From NCBI GenBank assembly GCA_900315735.1, contig ONAD01000006.1:51723-115722 (forward strand): a stretch of DNA of 64,000 nt. The letters run 5' to 3'. The position numbers were made by a program, and so were the translations under genes. Source of the stretch: an uncultured Lachnospiraceae bacterium (GTDB lineage Bacteria > Bacillota > Clostridia > Lachnospirales > Lachnospiraceae). Below, piece after piece: positions 23,905 through 32,766 of the stretch (its first letter is position 1; each line of letters starts with the position of its first letter). The notes below the pieces were generated by a model. That model was given only the letters and a program-made list of their open reading frames with translations, was not told the DNA's origin and ran no database searches.

Positions 23905-24921
23905 CTATTTATATATTTTGGATTTCATACTGAATCCCAAATGTTTATATTTCTCATCTGAAACAATCTTATTCAATCCGCGAACTGCACATTCTTCCGG
24001 ATTCTCGCAGGAATTCACCTTAATATTGGTAATCTCTGTGAATAATTTGTCAAGATTATGTATTTTAGAACCGCCGCCGGTAATATAAATACCGGAATGA
24101 ATAATATCTTTTGCAAGCTCTGGCGGAGTTTTCTCTAAAATCATCTTAATGGAGTTGCAGATGGAATTCAGATTGTCCTTAATTGCTGCATAAATTACTT
24201 CTGCTGTAATCTCCATCTCAATCGGCAAACCACTGACTACGTCGCGGCCAACTACAACCATGCTCTTTTCCATGCCCGGTGTGCCGGAACCAAGCTCTTC
24301 TTTTAAAGTCTTGGCAGTTTTGCGGCCAATTACAAGATTAAAGTTCTTTTTGATATAACTGCTGATGGAGTCATCAATGCGGTTTCCACCAAAATGCAGT
24401 AAATCGCTTAATACCAGTCCACCCAGTGAAATAACAGAGATTTCTGTAGTATCTGCTCCGATATCTACAATCATGGCTCCGGTCGGTTCATTGACATCAA
24501 GTCCTAAACCAACGGCATCTGCCAGTGGTTTCTCACATAAAAGGACAGACTTCGGTTTCATTTTGCTCTTATAAAAGATATCAAAGAATGCCTTTTTCTC
24601 TACTTCTGTAATATCTGTTGGTACCGCAACGATAAATTCTGCGCCACGGGTCTTGCCCTTTGCGTGTTTTTCTAAAAATTCCTGTATCATGGTCTGCATA
24701 TTATTAAAATCTGCAATAACACCACAGATAATCGGAAAAGAAACCTGAATCTGCTCCGGTGCCTTCTCATACATTGCATACGCTGCATCACCATAAGCAT
24801 ACATCTGATTCTTATTTATGATGGCAATCGTATTTTTTTCATTTAGTATCTTCCCTGTTGCCTTGCAATATACCTTCATATTAGAGGTTCCAAGATCAAT
24901 TCCATAAATGTTATTCGACAT
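23905..24921 (-). CDS. mreB: Actin-like cell shape protein MreB/Mbl
   Basis: A 338-residue actin-family protein. The phosphate 1 motif is YGIDLGTSNMKVYC, phosphate 2 is MIVDIGADTTEISVISLGG, and the adenosine motif is GIYITGGGSKI. It forms membrane-bound filaments that orient wall synthesis. The sequence departs from textbook MreB in several places (for example SNMKVY where many have ANTLVY), so it may be the Mbl or MreBH paralogue type. I chose ATG 24921 with GGAGGGA upstream; the frame runs to 25017 but would overlap radC. Confidence 0.93.
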   Translation of the reverse strand: MSNNIYGIDLGTSNMKVYCKATGKILNEKNTIAIINKNQMYAYGDAAYAMYEKAPEQIQVSFPIICGVIADFNNMQTMIQEFLEKHAKGKTRGAEFIVAVPTDITEVEKKAFFDIFYKSKMKPKSVLLCEKPLADAVGLGLDVNEPTGAMIVDIGADTTEISVISLGGLVLSDLLHFGGNRIDDSISSYIKKNFNLVIGRKTAKTLKEELGSGTPGMEKSMVVVGRDVVSGLPIEMEITAEVIYAAIKDNLNSICNSIKMILEKTPPELAKDIIHSGIYITGGGSKIHNLDKLFTEITNIKVNSCENPEECAVRGLNKIVSDEKYKHLGFSMKSKIYK

Positions 24922-24940
24922 TTCTTTCTCCCTCCGGAAA

Positions 24941-25618
24941 TCATAGCATTTCCTGTTCTTTAAAACTAAAATATTTTTTATCACCGATAATGATATGGTC
25001 TGCAAGCTCAATCCCAAGAAGCCTGCCGCCTTCCATTATCTTTCTGGTAACTTCAATGTCCTGCCTGCTTGGTAGTGGATTTCCGCTGGGATGATTATGC
25101 ACTAAAATCACATGCACTGCATGATATTCAAATGCTTTTAAGAAAATCTCCCTGGGTGAAATCAGTGAGGCATTTACTGTGCCAATCGAAAGAATGGAAT
25201 CTGCAATCAGATGACACTTTGTATCAAACATGCAAAGTATCAGATGTTCCTTTTCTTCATGCCGCAGCTGCTCCATGTAATAGTCTGCTACGGAATAAGC
25301 ATTCTGCATCACAACCGCCTCCTGCCGGCCGGTCTGTGCAATCCGCTTCGAAAGCTCCGCAATGCATTTTAACTGAATTGCTTTTACTTTCCCAATGCCC
25401 CGAATCTCCTGTAATTCCTTAAGACTCATCTGATACAGTCCTAAAAGATTGCCGGTGCGTTTACTTAATACATGCTTTGCTACTTCTGTTGAAGAACTTC
25501 CATTTGTGCCACAACGGATAATTACCGCTAAAAGCTCGGCATCCGATAAGAATGCTGCTCCGTATTTTAAGCACTTTTCATAGGGTTGTTCGGAAGATGG
25601 CAGATTTTTTGCTGTCAT
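24941..25618 (-). CDS. radC: RadC-family JAB/MPN-domain protein
   Basis: A 225-residue protein. The N-terminal helix-hairpin-helix region (about 55-80, LQEIRGIGKVKAIQLKC) is followed by the JAMM/MPN+ domain, whose metal-binding motif HNHPSGNPLPSRQD gives HxH and the downstream Asp. RadC is named for DNA repair, but its true activity is unresolved. Its position just upstream of mreB is highly conserved in Firmicutes. It probably heads the mre-min operon. Confidence 0.95.
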   Translation of the reverse strand: MTAKNLPSSEQPYEKCLKYGAAFLSDAELLAVIIRCGTNGSSSTEVAKHVLSKRTGNLLGLYQMSLKELQEIRGIGKVKAIQLKCIAELSKRIAQTGRQEAVVMQNAYSVADYYMEQLRHEEKEHLILCMFDTKCHLIADSILSIGTVNASLISPREIFLKAFEYHAVHVILVHNHPSGNPLPSRQDIEVTRKIMEGGRLLGIELADHIIIGDKKYFSFKEQEML

Positions 25619-25677
25619 ATCATAACCTCTTTCTACTCTCTCCGGTAACCCATTTCTTCCAAAAAGGCATATACTTT

Positions 25678-25706
25678 ATATTAACACATCATATCTTCAT
25701 TAACAA
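25678..25706 (-). promoter_or_regulatory. Predicted promoter of the radC-mre-min operon
   Basis: TTGTTA (25706-25701), a 17-base spacer, TAATAT (25683-25678) on the minus strand. It overlaps the last codons of the upstream gene, so it would work besides read-through. Confidence 0.5.
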
Positions 25707-26985
25707 GTTTCTGTTCATAAAGTTTTTGTAAAGACATAAGTATTCCAAGCTTTGCATGATACCAGGTCAGTCCTCCCTGGAAATATACGGCATACGGCTC
25801 TCTTAACGGGCCATCGGCACTTAATTCAATGGAGGAACCCTGTACAAATGCTCCGGCAGCCATGATGACATCACTGTCATAGCCCGGCATTGCCCATGGC
25901 TCCGGTGTCACATAGCTGTCTACCGGTGCTGCAGCCTGAATACCTTTACAGAATGCAATCAGACCTTCCGGACTGTTTAAGGTAACTGCCTGAATAATAT
26001 CATGACGGCTCTCTGTACCGTTCGGTACCACGGCAAAGCCCAGTCTTTCGTAGATATTTGCTGCAAAAATTGCTCCTTTTAATGCACCTGCTGTAACTAC
26101 CGGTGCCTGAAACAGTCCCTGATAGAAAGATGAAATTACATTTAAGGAAGCTCCCACTTCTTTGCCAAGTCCCGGAGAAGTCAGGCGATATGCTGCATTT
26201 TCCACACATTCTTTCTTGCCGACAATATAGCCGCCGATTGGTGCCAGTCCACCACCCGGATTTTTAATCAGGGAACCTACAATCATGTCTGCTCCTACAT
26301 CCAGCGGTTCTCTTTCTTCTACAAATTCACCGTAGCAGTTATCTACCATACAGATAACGTCCGGTTTTATAGATTTGATAAAGGAAATCAGTTCTCCAAT
26401 CCGCTCTACAGATAAGGTAGGTCTTGTCTGATATCCCTTGGAACGCTGAATGGTCACAAGATGTGTTTTCTCATTGATTGCTTTTTTGATATTCTCATAA
26501 TCAAAGCTGCCATCGGAAAGTAAATCTACCTGACGATAAGTAATGCCATATTCTGCCAGTGAGCCTTTGGATGGGCGGATACCAATGACTTCCTCTAAGG
26601 TATCATACGGTTTTCCTACCGGTGATAATAATTCATCCCCCGGTCTTAAATTAGACATCAAAGCCAGTGCCAGTGCGTGGGTTCCGCAGGTAATCTGTGG
26701 ACGAACCAGAGCATCTTCGCCATGGAAACAGCTTGCGTATACTTTTTCCAGTGTATCTCTTCCCAGATCGTTATAGCCATATCCGTTGGACATGGCAAAG
26801 CATTCTGCCGAAACTCTGTTTTTCTGCATTGCATCAATTACTTTCATCTGATTATATTCTGCTGTTGCATCAATTGCTGCAAAACGGTCTTTTAATTCAT
26901 CCTCTATCTTTTTTCCAAAACGGTATACCTCTTTGCTGATACCCATTTCTTCGTATTTCTGTTCAATCATTTCTTCTCTCATCAT
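25681..26985 (-). CDS. Methionine gamma-lyase-family PLP protein (YnbB-like)
   Basis: A 434-residue fold-type I PLP enzyme of the Met_gamma_lyase/aluminium-resistance group. Recognisable parts are YGYNDLGRDTLEKVYA, the SGTHALA-like site CGTHALALAL, CMVDNCYGEFVE and the PLP-lysine region MIVGSLIKNPGGGLAPIGGY. The reaction has not been established for this group; a carbon-sulfur lyase acting on a sulfur amino acid is inferred from relatives. Two adjacent ATGs (26985, 26982) follow GAGGAAA. In Firmicutes it commonly neighbours miaA or glnR; here miaA lies just upstream, with a terminator between them. Confidence 0.85.
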   Translation of the reverse strand: MMREEMIEQKYEEMGISKEVYRFGKKIEDELKDRFAAIDATAEYNQMKVIDAMQKNRVSAECFAMSNGYGYNDLGRDTLEKVYASCFHGEDALVRPQITCGTHALALALMSNLRPGDELLSPVGKPYDTLEEVIGIRPSKGSLAEYGITYRQVDLLSDGSFDYENIKKAINEKTHLVTIQRSKGYQTRPTLSVERIGELISFIKSIKPDVICMVDNCYGEFVEEREPLDVGADMIVGSLIKNPGGGLAPIGGYIVGKKECVENAAYRLTSPGLGKEVGASLNVISSFYQGLFQAPVVTAGALKGAIFAANIYERLGFAVVPNGTESRHDIIQAVTLNSPEGLIAFCKGIQAAAPVDSYVTPEPWAMPGYDSDVIMAAGAFVQGSSIELSADGPLREPYAVYFQGGLTWYHAKLGILMSLQKLYEQKLVNEDMMC

Positions 26986-27066
26986 TTTCCTCGTCTTTCC
27001 GGCTGCAATTTCTTTCTAAATTACAGCAAGTCTATCATATAATGTTCTCTTTCTTTTTGTATGAAT

Positions 27067-27100
27067 AAAAACTTAAGAAATAATAGCTTTTTCCTTAAGT
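27067..27100 (-). terminator. Terminator at the end of miaA
   Basis: ACTTAAG/CTTAAGT (27100-27094 with 27077-27071) followed by TTTTT on the minus strand. One arm lies inside the last codons of miaA. Confidence 0.6.
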
Positions 27101-28023
27101 ATCTTTATCATGTATGCAAGAATTGCCTCATTTTTATAATCAAACTCATTTTTGTTAAGCCAGATGACATCCCGTTCCCGTTTAAACCATGTAATCTGCC
27201 TTTTTGCAAAATGCCTTGTTTCCCGTTTGATAATATAAACAGCTTCTTCCAAAGAATAATCTCCGTCAAGATATGCTAACATTTCTTTATAGCCAATCCC
27301 CTGCATTGCCACCATATCTTTGGTGCAGCCCATTTCCTTTAAGCGGCGGACTTCTGCTTCCAGTCCATCTTCTATCATTTTATCTACTCTGGCATCGATT
27401 CTTTTATACAAGTGGCTGCGCTCATCATTTAATACAAAATAAGCAAAATTATAAGGTGAAGTCCGCATCTGTTCCTTTGCATTGTGTTCAGAAATCTTTC
27501 CGCCGGTTTCCTGATAGAATTCCAGGGCACGGATGACACGCTTTCTGTTATTCGGATGGATGGCTTCGGCAGATTCCGGATCCACTTCCTTCAACCGGTC
27601 ATGAAGATACTGATTGCCATGTTCTTCTGCCAGTGCTTCTAATTCTTTTCGATATGCACTGTCACTTTCCTGCTCAGTAAAATCAATATCATTCAACAGT
27701 GCCTGGATATAAAATCCGGTGCCGCCGGCAATAATCGGAATCTTTCCATGGGCATAAATTTCATTTAAATATTTTTTTGCATATTCCTGAAATTTTACTA
27801 CATGGAATTCATCGAAAGGCTCCAATTCATCCACCAGATAATGGCGTACGCCATCCATTTCTTCCGGTGTGATTTTTGCAGAGCCTACATCAATATATTT
27901 ATACACCTGCATGGAATCGGCGGAGATAATCTCTCCGCCAATGGCCTTTGCAAGCTGAATGGATAATTCTGTTTTTCCTACTGCAGTAGGACCTGTCAAT
28001 ACTACAATTGGTTTCTTCATCAT
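27073..28023 (-). CDS. miaA: tRNA dimethylallyltransferase MiaA
   Basis: A 316-residue enzyme. The P-loop GPTAVGKTELSIQLA starts at about residue 10, ISADSMQVYKYIDVGSAKI follows, then GTGFYIQALL and the C-terminal FAKRQITWFKRE. It transfers a dimethylallyl group to N6 of A37 in tRNAs reading UNN codons. It starts 6 bases after mutL and ends the mutS-mutL-miaA run, an order seen in many bacteria. Either of two adjacent ATGs may be used. Confidence 0.96.
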   Translation of the reverse strand: MMKKPIVVLTGPTAVGKTELSIQLAKAIGGEIISADSMQVYKYIDVGSAKITPEEMDGVRHYLVDELEPFDEFHVVKFQEYAKKYLNEIYAHGKIPIIAGGTGFYIQALLNDIDFTEQESDSAYRKELEALAEEHGNQYLHDRLKEVDPESAEAIHPNNRKRVIRALEFYQETGGKISEHNAKEQMRTSPYNFAYFVLNDERSHLYKRIDARVDKMIEDGLEAEVRRLKEMGCTKDMVAMQGIGYKEMLAYLDGDYSLEEAVYIIKRETRHFAKRQITWFKRERDVIWLNKNEFDYKNEAILAYMIKILKEKAIIS

Positions 28024-28029
28024 CTTTTC

Positions 28030-30066
28030 CTACACAATTCGCTTGAACTTTTTCTCAATTTCATATTTCGACATGGCAATAATCGTCGGTCTTCCATGCG
28101 GACAGTTATATGGATTATCAAGCTTCATCAAATCCTTCATCAGCTGTTCCATTTCCGGCAGGCTCAGTCGCTGGCTTCCCTTTACCGCAGCTTTACAGGA
28201 CATGGATGCAATCTTATCCAAAATAACATCAGCTGTTGCCCGCTCGGATATGCCATCAGTAAGCTCGTCTAACATTTCAATCAACACATCCCTGGTATTC
28301 AGCCGGTAAAGATTACCCGGCACTCCGCAGATACTGTATTCCGCACCACCAAAATGCTCGATTTCAAAGCCAAGCTTCGTAAACTGTTCTTTGAAACGCT
28401 CCAGTGCTTCCGCCTCACGCATGGATAATGTTATGACAATAGGCGGGCTGATTGCCTGGGACGTAAACTCCTTCTTCTCAAACTGCTTTTTCAGTTTCTC
28501 ATACATTACTTTCTCATGGGCTGCATGCTGGTCTACAATGAAGAGTCTGTCATTATATTCTACCAGCCAGTAGGTATCGAAAAGCTGTCCGATAATCTTC
28601 TGCTTTGCCATCTCCTCTTCTTTTAAGAACGAGCCCTGTTCATAGCTTCCTTCCGGCTTTGCTCCATAGGTCTCTTCCTCCCGGAGGACATAGGCTTCCT
28701 TTGTCAGTTCTTTTTCGATTTCTTTTTTCGACTGTTCCGGAAGTGGCTCTTTTATCGTATCAAGGAGTTTTTCCTGCGCCGCAGAGCTGACTGCTCCGGT
28801 TCCCACTGGTCGGCTGGTTGAGGTTCCGGTCACTCCTGATGCATGTAACTGCTCTCTTACCGGCAGCTTGTGTTCCGGCTGGCTTTGTGCGTGCCAGGTT
28901 TCCCGCCGTTCCGGCTGTCTGTCCGGATATTTCACTTCGTAAGGGCTGTCTTTTCGCACTGCCTTCCGGATTTCTTCTAAACGCTTCTGTTCAAACGGCT
29001 CCGGCATTACTTTTTCTATCTTTGGAACTTCCATCTCGTTTTTCTTTGGTGTATCCACCGGAACTTCCGGTATAATATCACGGTGCACTAGCGCTGCCGA
29101 TAAAATACTCTGCACTTCCCGGTACAGCTCCTGCTGGTTGGAAAAGCGAAGTTCCATCTTGGTGGGATGCACATTTACATCCAAAAGACTGCTGTCAATC
29201 TCAAAATAAAGTACCGTAAAGGGATACTGATGCTGCATCAGAAACGGTTTAAAGGCATCCTCTATAGCCTTGGATAAAATCTGGCTCCGGATAAATCTGC
29301 CATTGACGAAATATAATTCGTAGCCACGGTTTCCTCTGGAAATCATCGGCTTTCCGATAAATCCACTGACTTTAAAAAGTTCACTTTCATGTGCAATCGG
29401 AAGCAATGCTTTCGTAATATCCCTGCCATATAAATGGTAAATTATATCTTTGATATTTCCATTTCCGGAGGACTGAAGCTTCACCTGATTATTCATAATA
29501 AATTTGAAAGCTACGTCTGGATGGGATAAAATCATCCGCTGCATCAGTTCATGAATATAGGTGCCTTCTGTCTGGGCGGATTTTAAGAATTTCTTTCTTG
29601 CCGGTGTATTATAAAAAAGATTCCGTATAATAAAAGTGGTTCCATCCGGCGCACCGATTTCTTCCAAAGAAACTTCCTTTGAGCCTTCAATGAGATAACG
29701 GGATCCGGTAAAATCACCGTTCGTCTTTGTAATGAGTTCCACCTGACTTACTGCTGCGATACTTGATAATGCTTCACCTCGGAACCCTAAGGATGTAACG
29801 GTAAACAAATCTTCTACGGATTTAATCTTACTGGTGGAATGACGCAAAAATGCCAAAGGAATCTGTTCCCTTTCGATTCCGCAACCATTGTCCGAAATAC
29901 GGATAAAGGATATTCCACCTTCTTTGATTTCAACCGTTACTGCACTGGAACCTGCATCTATCGCATTTTCCACTAACTCCTTTACCACCGAGCTTGGTCG
30001 TTCGATGACTTCTCCTGCCGCAATTTTATCAATTGTTTCCTGACTTAACAGTGCAATCTGTGGCAT
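28030..30066 (-). CDS. mutL: DNA mismatch repair protein MutL
   Basis: A 678-residue protein. The GHKL ATPase motifs are ELVENAIDAGS, ISDNGCGIE and TSLGFRGEALSSIAA. The C-terminal dimerisation/endonuclease domain contains DQHAAHEKVMYE, an exact match to the DQHA-x2-E-x4-E metal site, so this MutL is an active nicking endonuclease as expected in a species without MutH. A low-complexity proline/glutamate-rich linker (about 345-480) joins the halves. ATG 30066 fits the family start (MPQIALL) and lies 17 bases after mutS, with AGGAGG upstream. Confidence 0.96.
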   Translation of the reverse strand: MPQIALLSQETIDKIAAGEVIERPSSVVKELVENAIDAGSSAVTVEIKEGGISFIRISDNGCGIEREQIPLAFLRHSTSKIKSVEDLFTVTSLGFRGEALSSIAAVSQVELITKTNGDFTGSRYLIEGSKEVSLEEIGAPDGTTFIIRNLFYNTPARKKFLKSAQTEGTYIHELMQRMILSHPDVAFKFIMNNQVKLQSSGNGNIKDIIYHLYGRDITKALLPIAHESELFKVSGFIGKPMISRGNRGYELYFVNGRFIRSQILSKAIEDAFKPFLMQHQYPFTVLYFEIDSSLLDVNVHPTKMELRFSNQQELYREVQSILSAALVHRDIIPEVPVDTPKKNEMEVPKIEKVMPEPFEQKRLEEIRKAVRKDSPYEVKYPDRQPERRETWHAQSQPEHKLPVREQLHASGVTGTSTSRPVGTGAVSSAAQEKLLDTIKEPLPEQSKKEIEKELTKEAYVLREEETYGAKPEGSYEQGSFLKEEEMAKQKIIGQLFDTYWLVEYNDRLFIVDQHAAHEKVMYEKLKKQFEKKEFTSQAISPPIVITLSMREAEALERFKEQFTKLGFEIEHFGGAEYSICGVPGNLYRLNTRDVLIEMLDELTDGISERATADVILDKIASMSCKAAVKGSQRLSLPEMEQLMKDLMKLDNPYNCPHGRPTIIAMSKYEIEKKFKRIV

Positions 30067-30083
30067 AACGCCATCCACCTCCT

Positions 30084-32726
30084 TTACCATCTGTTTTTCA
30101 CTTTATTCTGTAATTCGTATAACTTATTCATTGCTTCGATTGGTGTCATCTGACCCAAATCCAGTTCTTTTAATTCGTTTAATATCGTATCGTTGTCCAT
30201 GGTATCAAGCAGTGATATCTGTTCTAAATCCACCTCGTCTAACTTCGGTTTGCTGCGTTTACTGCTTCCCTCCGCACTGATATTCTGAACGATTTCCGTA
30301 ATATCATTATTACTTAATTCTTCTACAATTTCTTTGGCACGCTCAATGACATTATCCGGCACTCCCGCAAGCTTTGCTACCTGGATACCGTAACTCTTAT
30401 CAGCTCCGCCTTTTACAATCTTGCGCAGGAAAACGATATCATCACCCTTTTCTTTTACTGCAATGCAGTAGTTATTTACGCTGTTTAATTTGCCTTCCAG
30501 CTCCGTCAGTTCATGATAATGGGTTGCAAATAATGTCTTTGCGCCAAGAAGCCTTGGATTACTGATATGCTCTACCACTGCCCAGGCAATACTCAAGCCA
30601 TCAAAGGTACTGGTTCCACGTCCGATTTCATCTAAAATCAAAAGACTGTTGGAAGTGGCATTCCGTAATATGTTTGCCACTTCTGACATTTCAACCATAA
30701 AGGTACTCTGTCCGCTGGCGAGGTCATCAGAAGCCCCTACTCTGGTAAAAATACGGTCTACAATTCCAATTTTGGCTGATTTTGCCGGAACAAAGCTTCC
30801 GATTTGAGCCATCAGTACAATCAACGCACTCTGTCGCATATAGGTGGACTTTCCTGCCATATTTGGACCGGTAATAATGGACACACGGTTGCTGCCATTA
30901 TCAAGATAAGTATCATTTGCCACAAACATTTCATTCTGAATCATCCGTTCTACTACCGGATGTCTGCCGTCTTTGATGTCAATAAGACCTTTTTCGTTTA
31001 ATTTCGGACGGCAGTAATTATTCTGTTCCGCTACCGTTGCAAGAGATGCAAATACATCAATCTGCGCCACTGCTTTGGCGGTCTTCTGGATACGCACCAC
31101 TTCATCCGCCACCTTCTGGCGGACTTCCCGGAACAGTTCATATTCTAAGACAATCAGCTTGTCTTCCGCACCTAGGATAACATCCTCTAATTCTTTTAAT
31201 TCCGGTGTAATAAAACGCTCAGCATTTGCCAGAGTCTGCTTTCTGGTGAAATAGTCCGGCACCATGTCTTTAAAGGAATTGGTTACTTCAAGATAATAGC
31301 CAAATACTTTGTTATATTTGATTTTCAGATTCTTGATTCCGGTTTTCTCCCGTTCTTTTGCCTCCAAATCAGCAAGCCAGCTCTTTCCATCTGTCTTGGC
31401 TTTCCGCAGGCGGTCCACCTCTTCGTTATAGCCCTCTTTTAAGATGCCGCCGTCATGAAGGGTAAGTGGCGGTTCTTCCGTAATGGAGCGTTCAATTAAT
31501 TCGTATAATTCATCCAACGTATCCAGCTGCTCATATAAACGTTTTAAAAGTGGTGACTGAAAATCACTCATCAGTGTCTTAATCGGTGGCAGCATATGTA
31601 TGGAATTGCGAAATGCAATCAAATCCCTTGGATTTGCGGTCTGATAAGTAACACGGGTAATCAACCGTTCCAGATCATAGACCGGATTTAAATATTCCCG
31701 GATTTCTTCTCTTGTGATGGCATTGGTATTAAATTCGTCAATGGCATCATAACGTTCTTCTATTTCCGTACGCTCAATTAATGGCTGTTCCACAAAGCTT
31801 CTTAAGGTTCTTGCTCCCATGGCTGTCCTGGTCTTATCCAATACCCAAAGGAGAGAACCACGCTTTTGCTTTTCCCGGAGGGTTTCAACCAGCTCTAAGT
31901 TTCGTCTGGTAGAACTGTCAATAATCATGAATTTTCCGGTGGTATACGGATGAATTGCCACCAGATTAGAAAGGGTTGTTTTCTGTGTCTCGTAAAGGTA
32001 TTTTAATAATGCACCGGCTGCAACGACGCCGCTGTCATAATCTGCAAGACCAAGTCCTTCTAAATCCCTGACTTTAAAATGATCCTTTAAAGTCATCTGT
32101 GCTGTCTCATCAGAAAAATACCATGCATCCAGAGAATAAATTACGATTCCCATACGGTTTTTCATATCATCGATATCAATTCCACTGATATAAAATGCTT
32201 CATTGCAGATAATTTCTGTCGGCTGGTATTTATTGACCTCGTCTAATAATTTCCGTTCGGAGTCCACTTCTGTCACATAATAATCACCGGTAGTAATATC
32301 CGCAGAAGAAATGCCATAATGGTCACCGATATATGCGATACACATGATATAATTATTTTTCGTTTCATCCAGTGCCTGTGCATTTAATGTGGTTCCCGGT
32401 GTAACAACTCTTGTTACTTCACGCTTTACCATTCCCTTGGCAAGCTTCGGGTCTTCCACCTGCTCACAGATAGCAACCTTATAACCTTTTTTCACCAGTC
32501 TGGTCAGATAAGTTTCTGCTGCATGATATGGGATTCCGCACATCGGTGCCCGTTCCTCTGCACCACAGCTCTTTCCGGTTAAGGTAAGCTCTAATTCTTT
32601 TGATACAACCTTTGCATCATCAAAAAACATTTCATAAAAGTCACCCAGACGGTAAAATAAAATACAATCCTTGTATTCTTCATGGGTTTTTAAATAATGC
32701 TGCATCATTGGTGTATATTCCGTCAA
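30084..32726 (-). CDS. mutS: DNA mismatch repair protein MutS
   Basis: An 880-residue protein. The mismatch-reading GDFYEMF motif lies near the N-terminus (Phe-x-Glu wedge). The ATPase domain has GPNMAGKSTYMRQ (Walker A), LLILDEIGRGTSTFDGLSIA (Walker B/signature) and ATHYHELTELE. It recognises mispairs and recruits MutL. The family normally starts a few residues before TPMMQHY. I chose TTG 32726, preceded by AAAAGGAG, over TTG 32753, which has only AGGTG. The short N-terminus then reads TEYTPMMQ. Confidence 0.96.
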   Translation of the reverse strand: MTEYTPMMQHYLKTHEEYKDCILFYRLGDFYEMFFDDAKVVSKELELTLTGKSCGAEERAPMCGIPYHAAETYLTRLVKKGYKVAICEQVEDPKLAKGMVKREVTRVVTPGTTLNAQALDETKNNYIMCIAYIGDHYGISSADITTGDYYVTEVDSERKLLDEVNKYQPTEIICNEAFYISGIDIDDMKNRMGIVIYSLDAWYFSDETAQMTLKDHFKVRDLEGLGLADYDSGVVAAGALLKYLYETQKTTLSNLVAIHPYTTGKFMIIDSSTRRNLELVETLREKQKRGSLLWVLDKTRTAMGARTLRSFVEQPLIERTEIEERYDAIDEFNTNAITREEIREYLNPVYDLERLITRVTYQTANPRDLIAFRNSIHMLPPIKTLMSDFQSPLLKRLYEQLDTLDELYELIERSITEEPPLTLHDGGILKEGYNEEVDRLRKAKTDGKSWLADLEAKEREKTGIKNLKIKYNKVFGYYLEVTNSFKDMVPDYFTRKQTLANAERFITPELKELEDVILGAEDKLIVLEYELFREVRQKVADEVVRIQKTAKAVAQIDVFASLATVAEQNNYCRPKLNEKGLIDIKDGRHPVVERMIQNEMFVANDTYLDNGSNRVSIITGPNMAGKSTYMRQSALIVLMAQIGSFVPAKSAKIGIVDRIFTRVGASDDLASGQSTFMVEMSEVANILRNATSNSLLILDEIGRGTSTFDGLSIAWAVVEHISNPRLLGAKTLFATHYHELTELEGKLNSVNNYCIAVKEKGDDIVFLRKIVKGGADKSYGIQVAKLAGVPDNVIERAKEIVEELSNNDITEIVQNISAEGSSKRSKPKLDEVDLEQISLLDTMDNDTILNELKELDLGQMTPIEAMNKLYELQNKVKNRW

Positions 32727-32766
32727 TGTTCTGTATCTCCTTTTCTGTTTCAAAACACCTGTTGTT

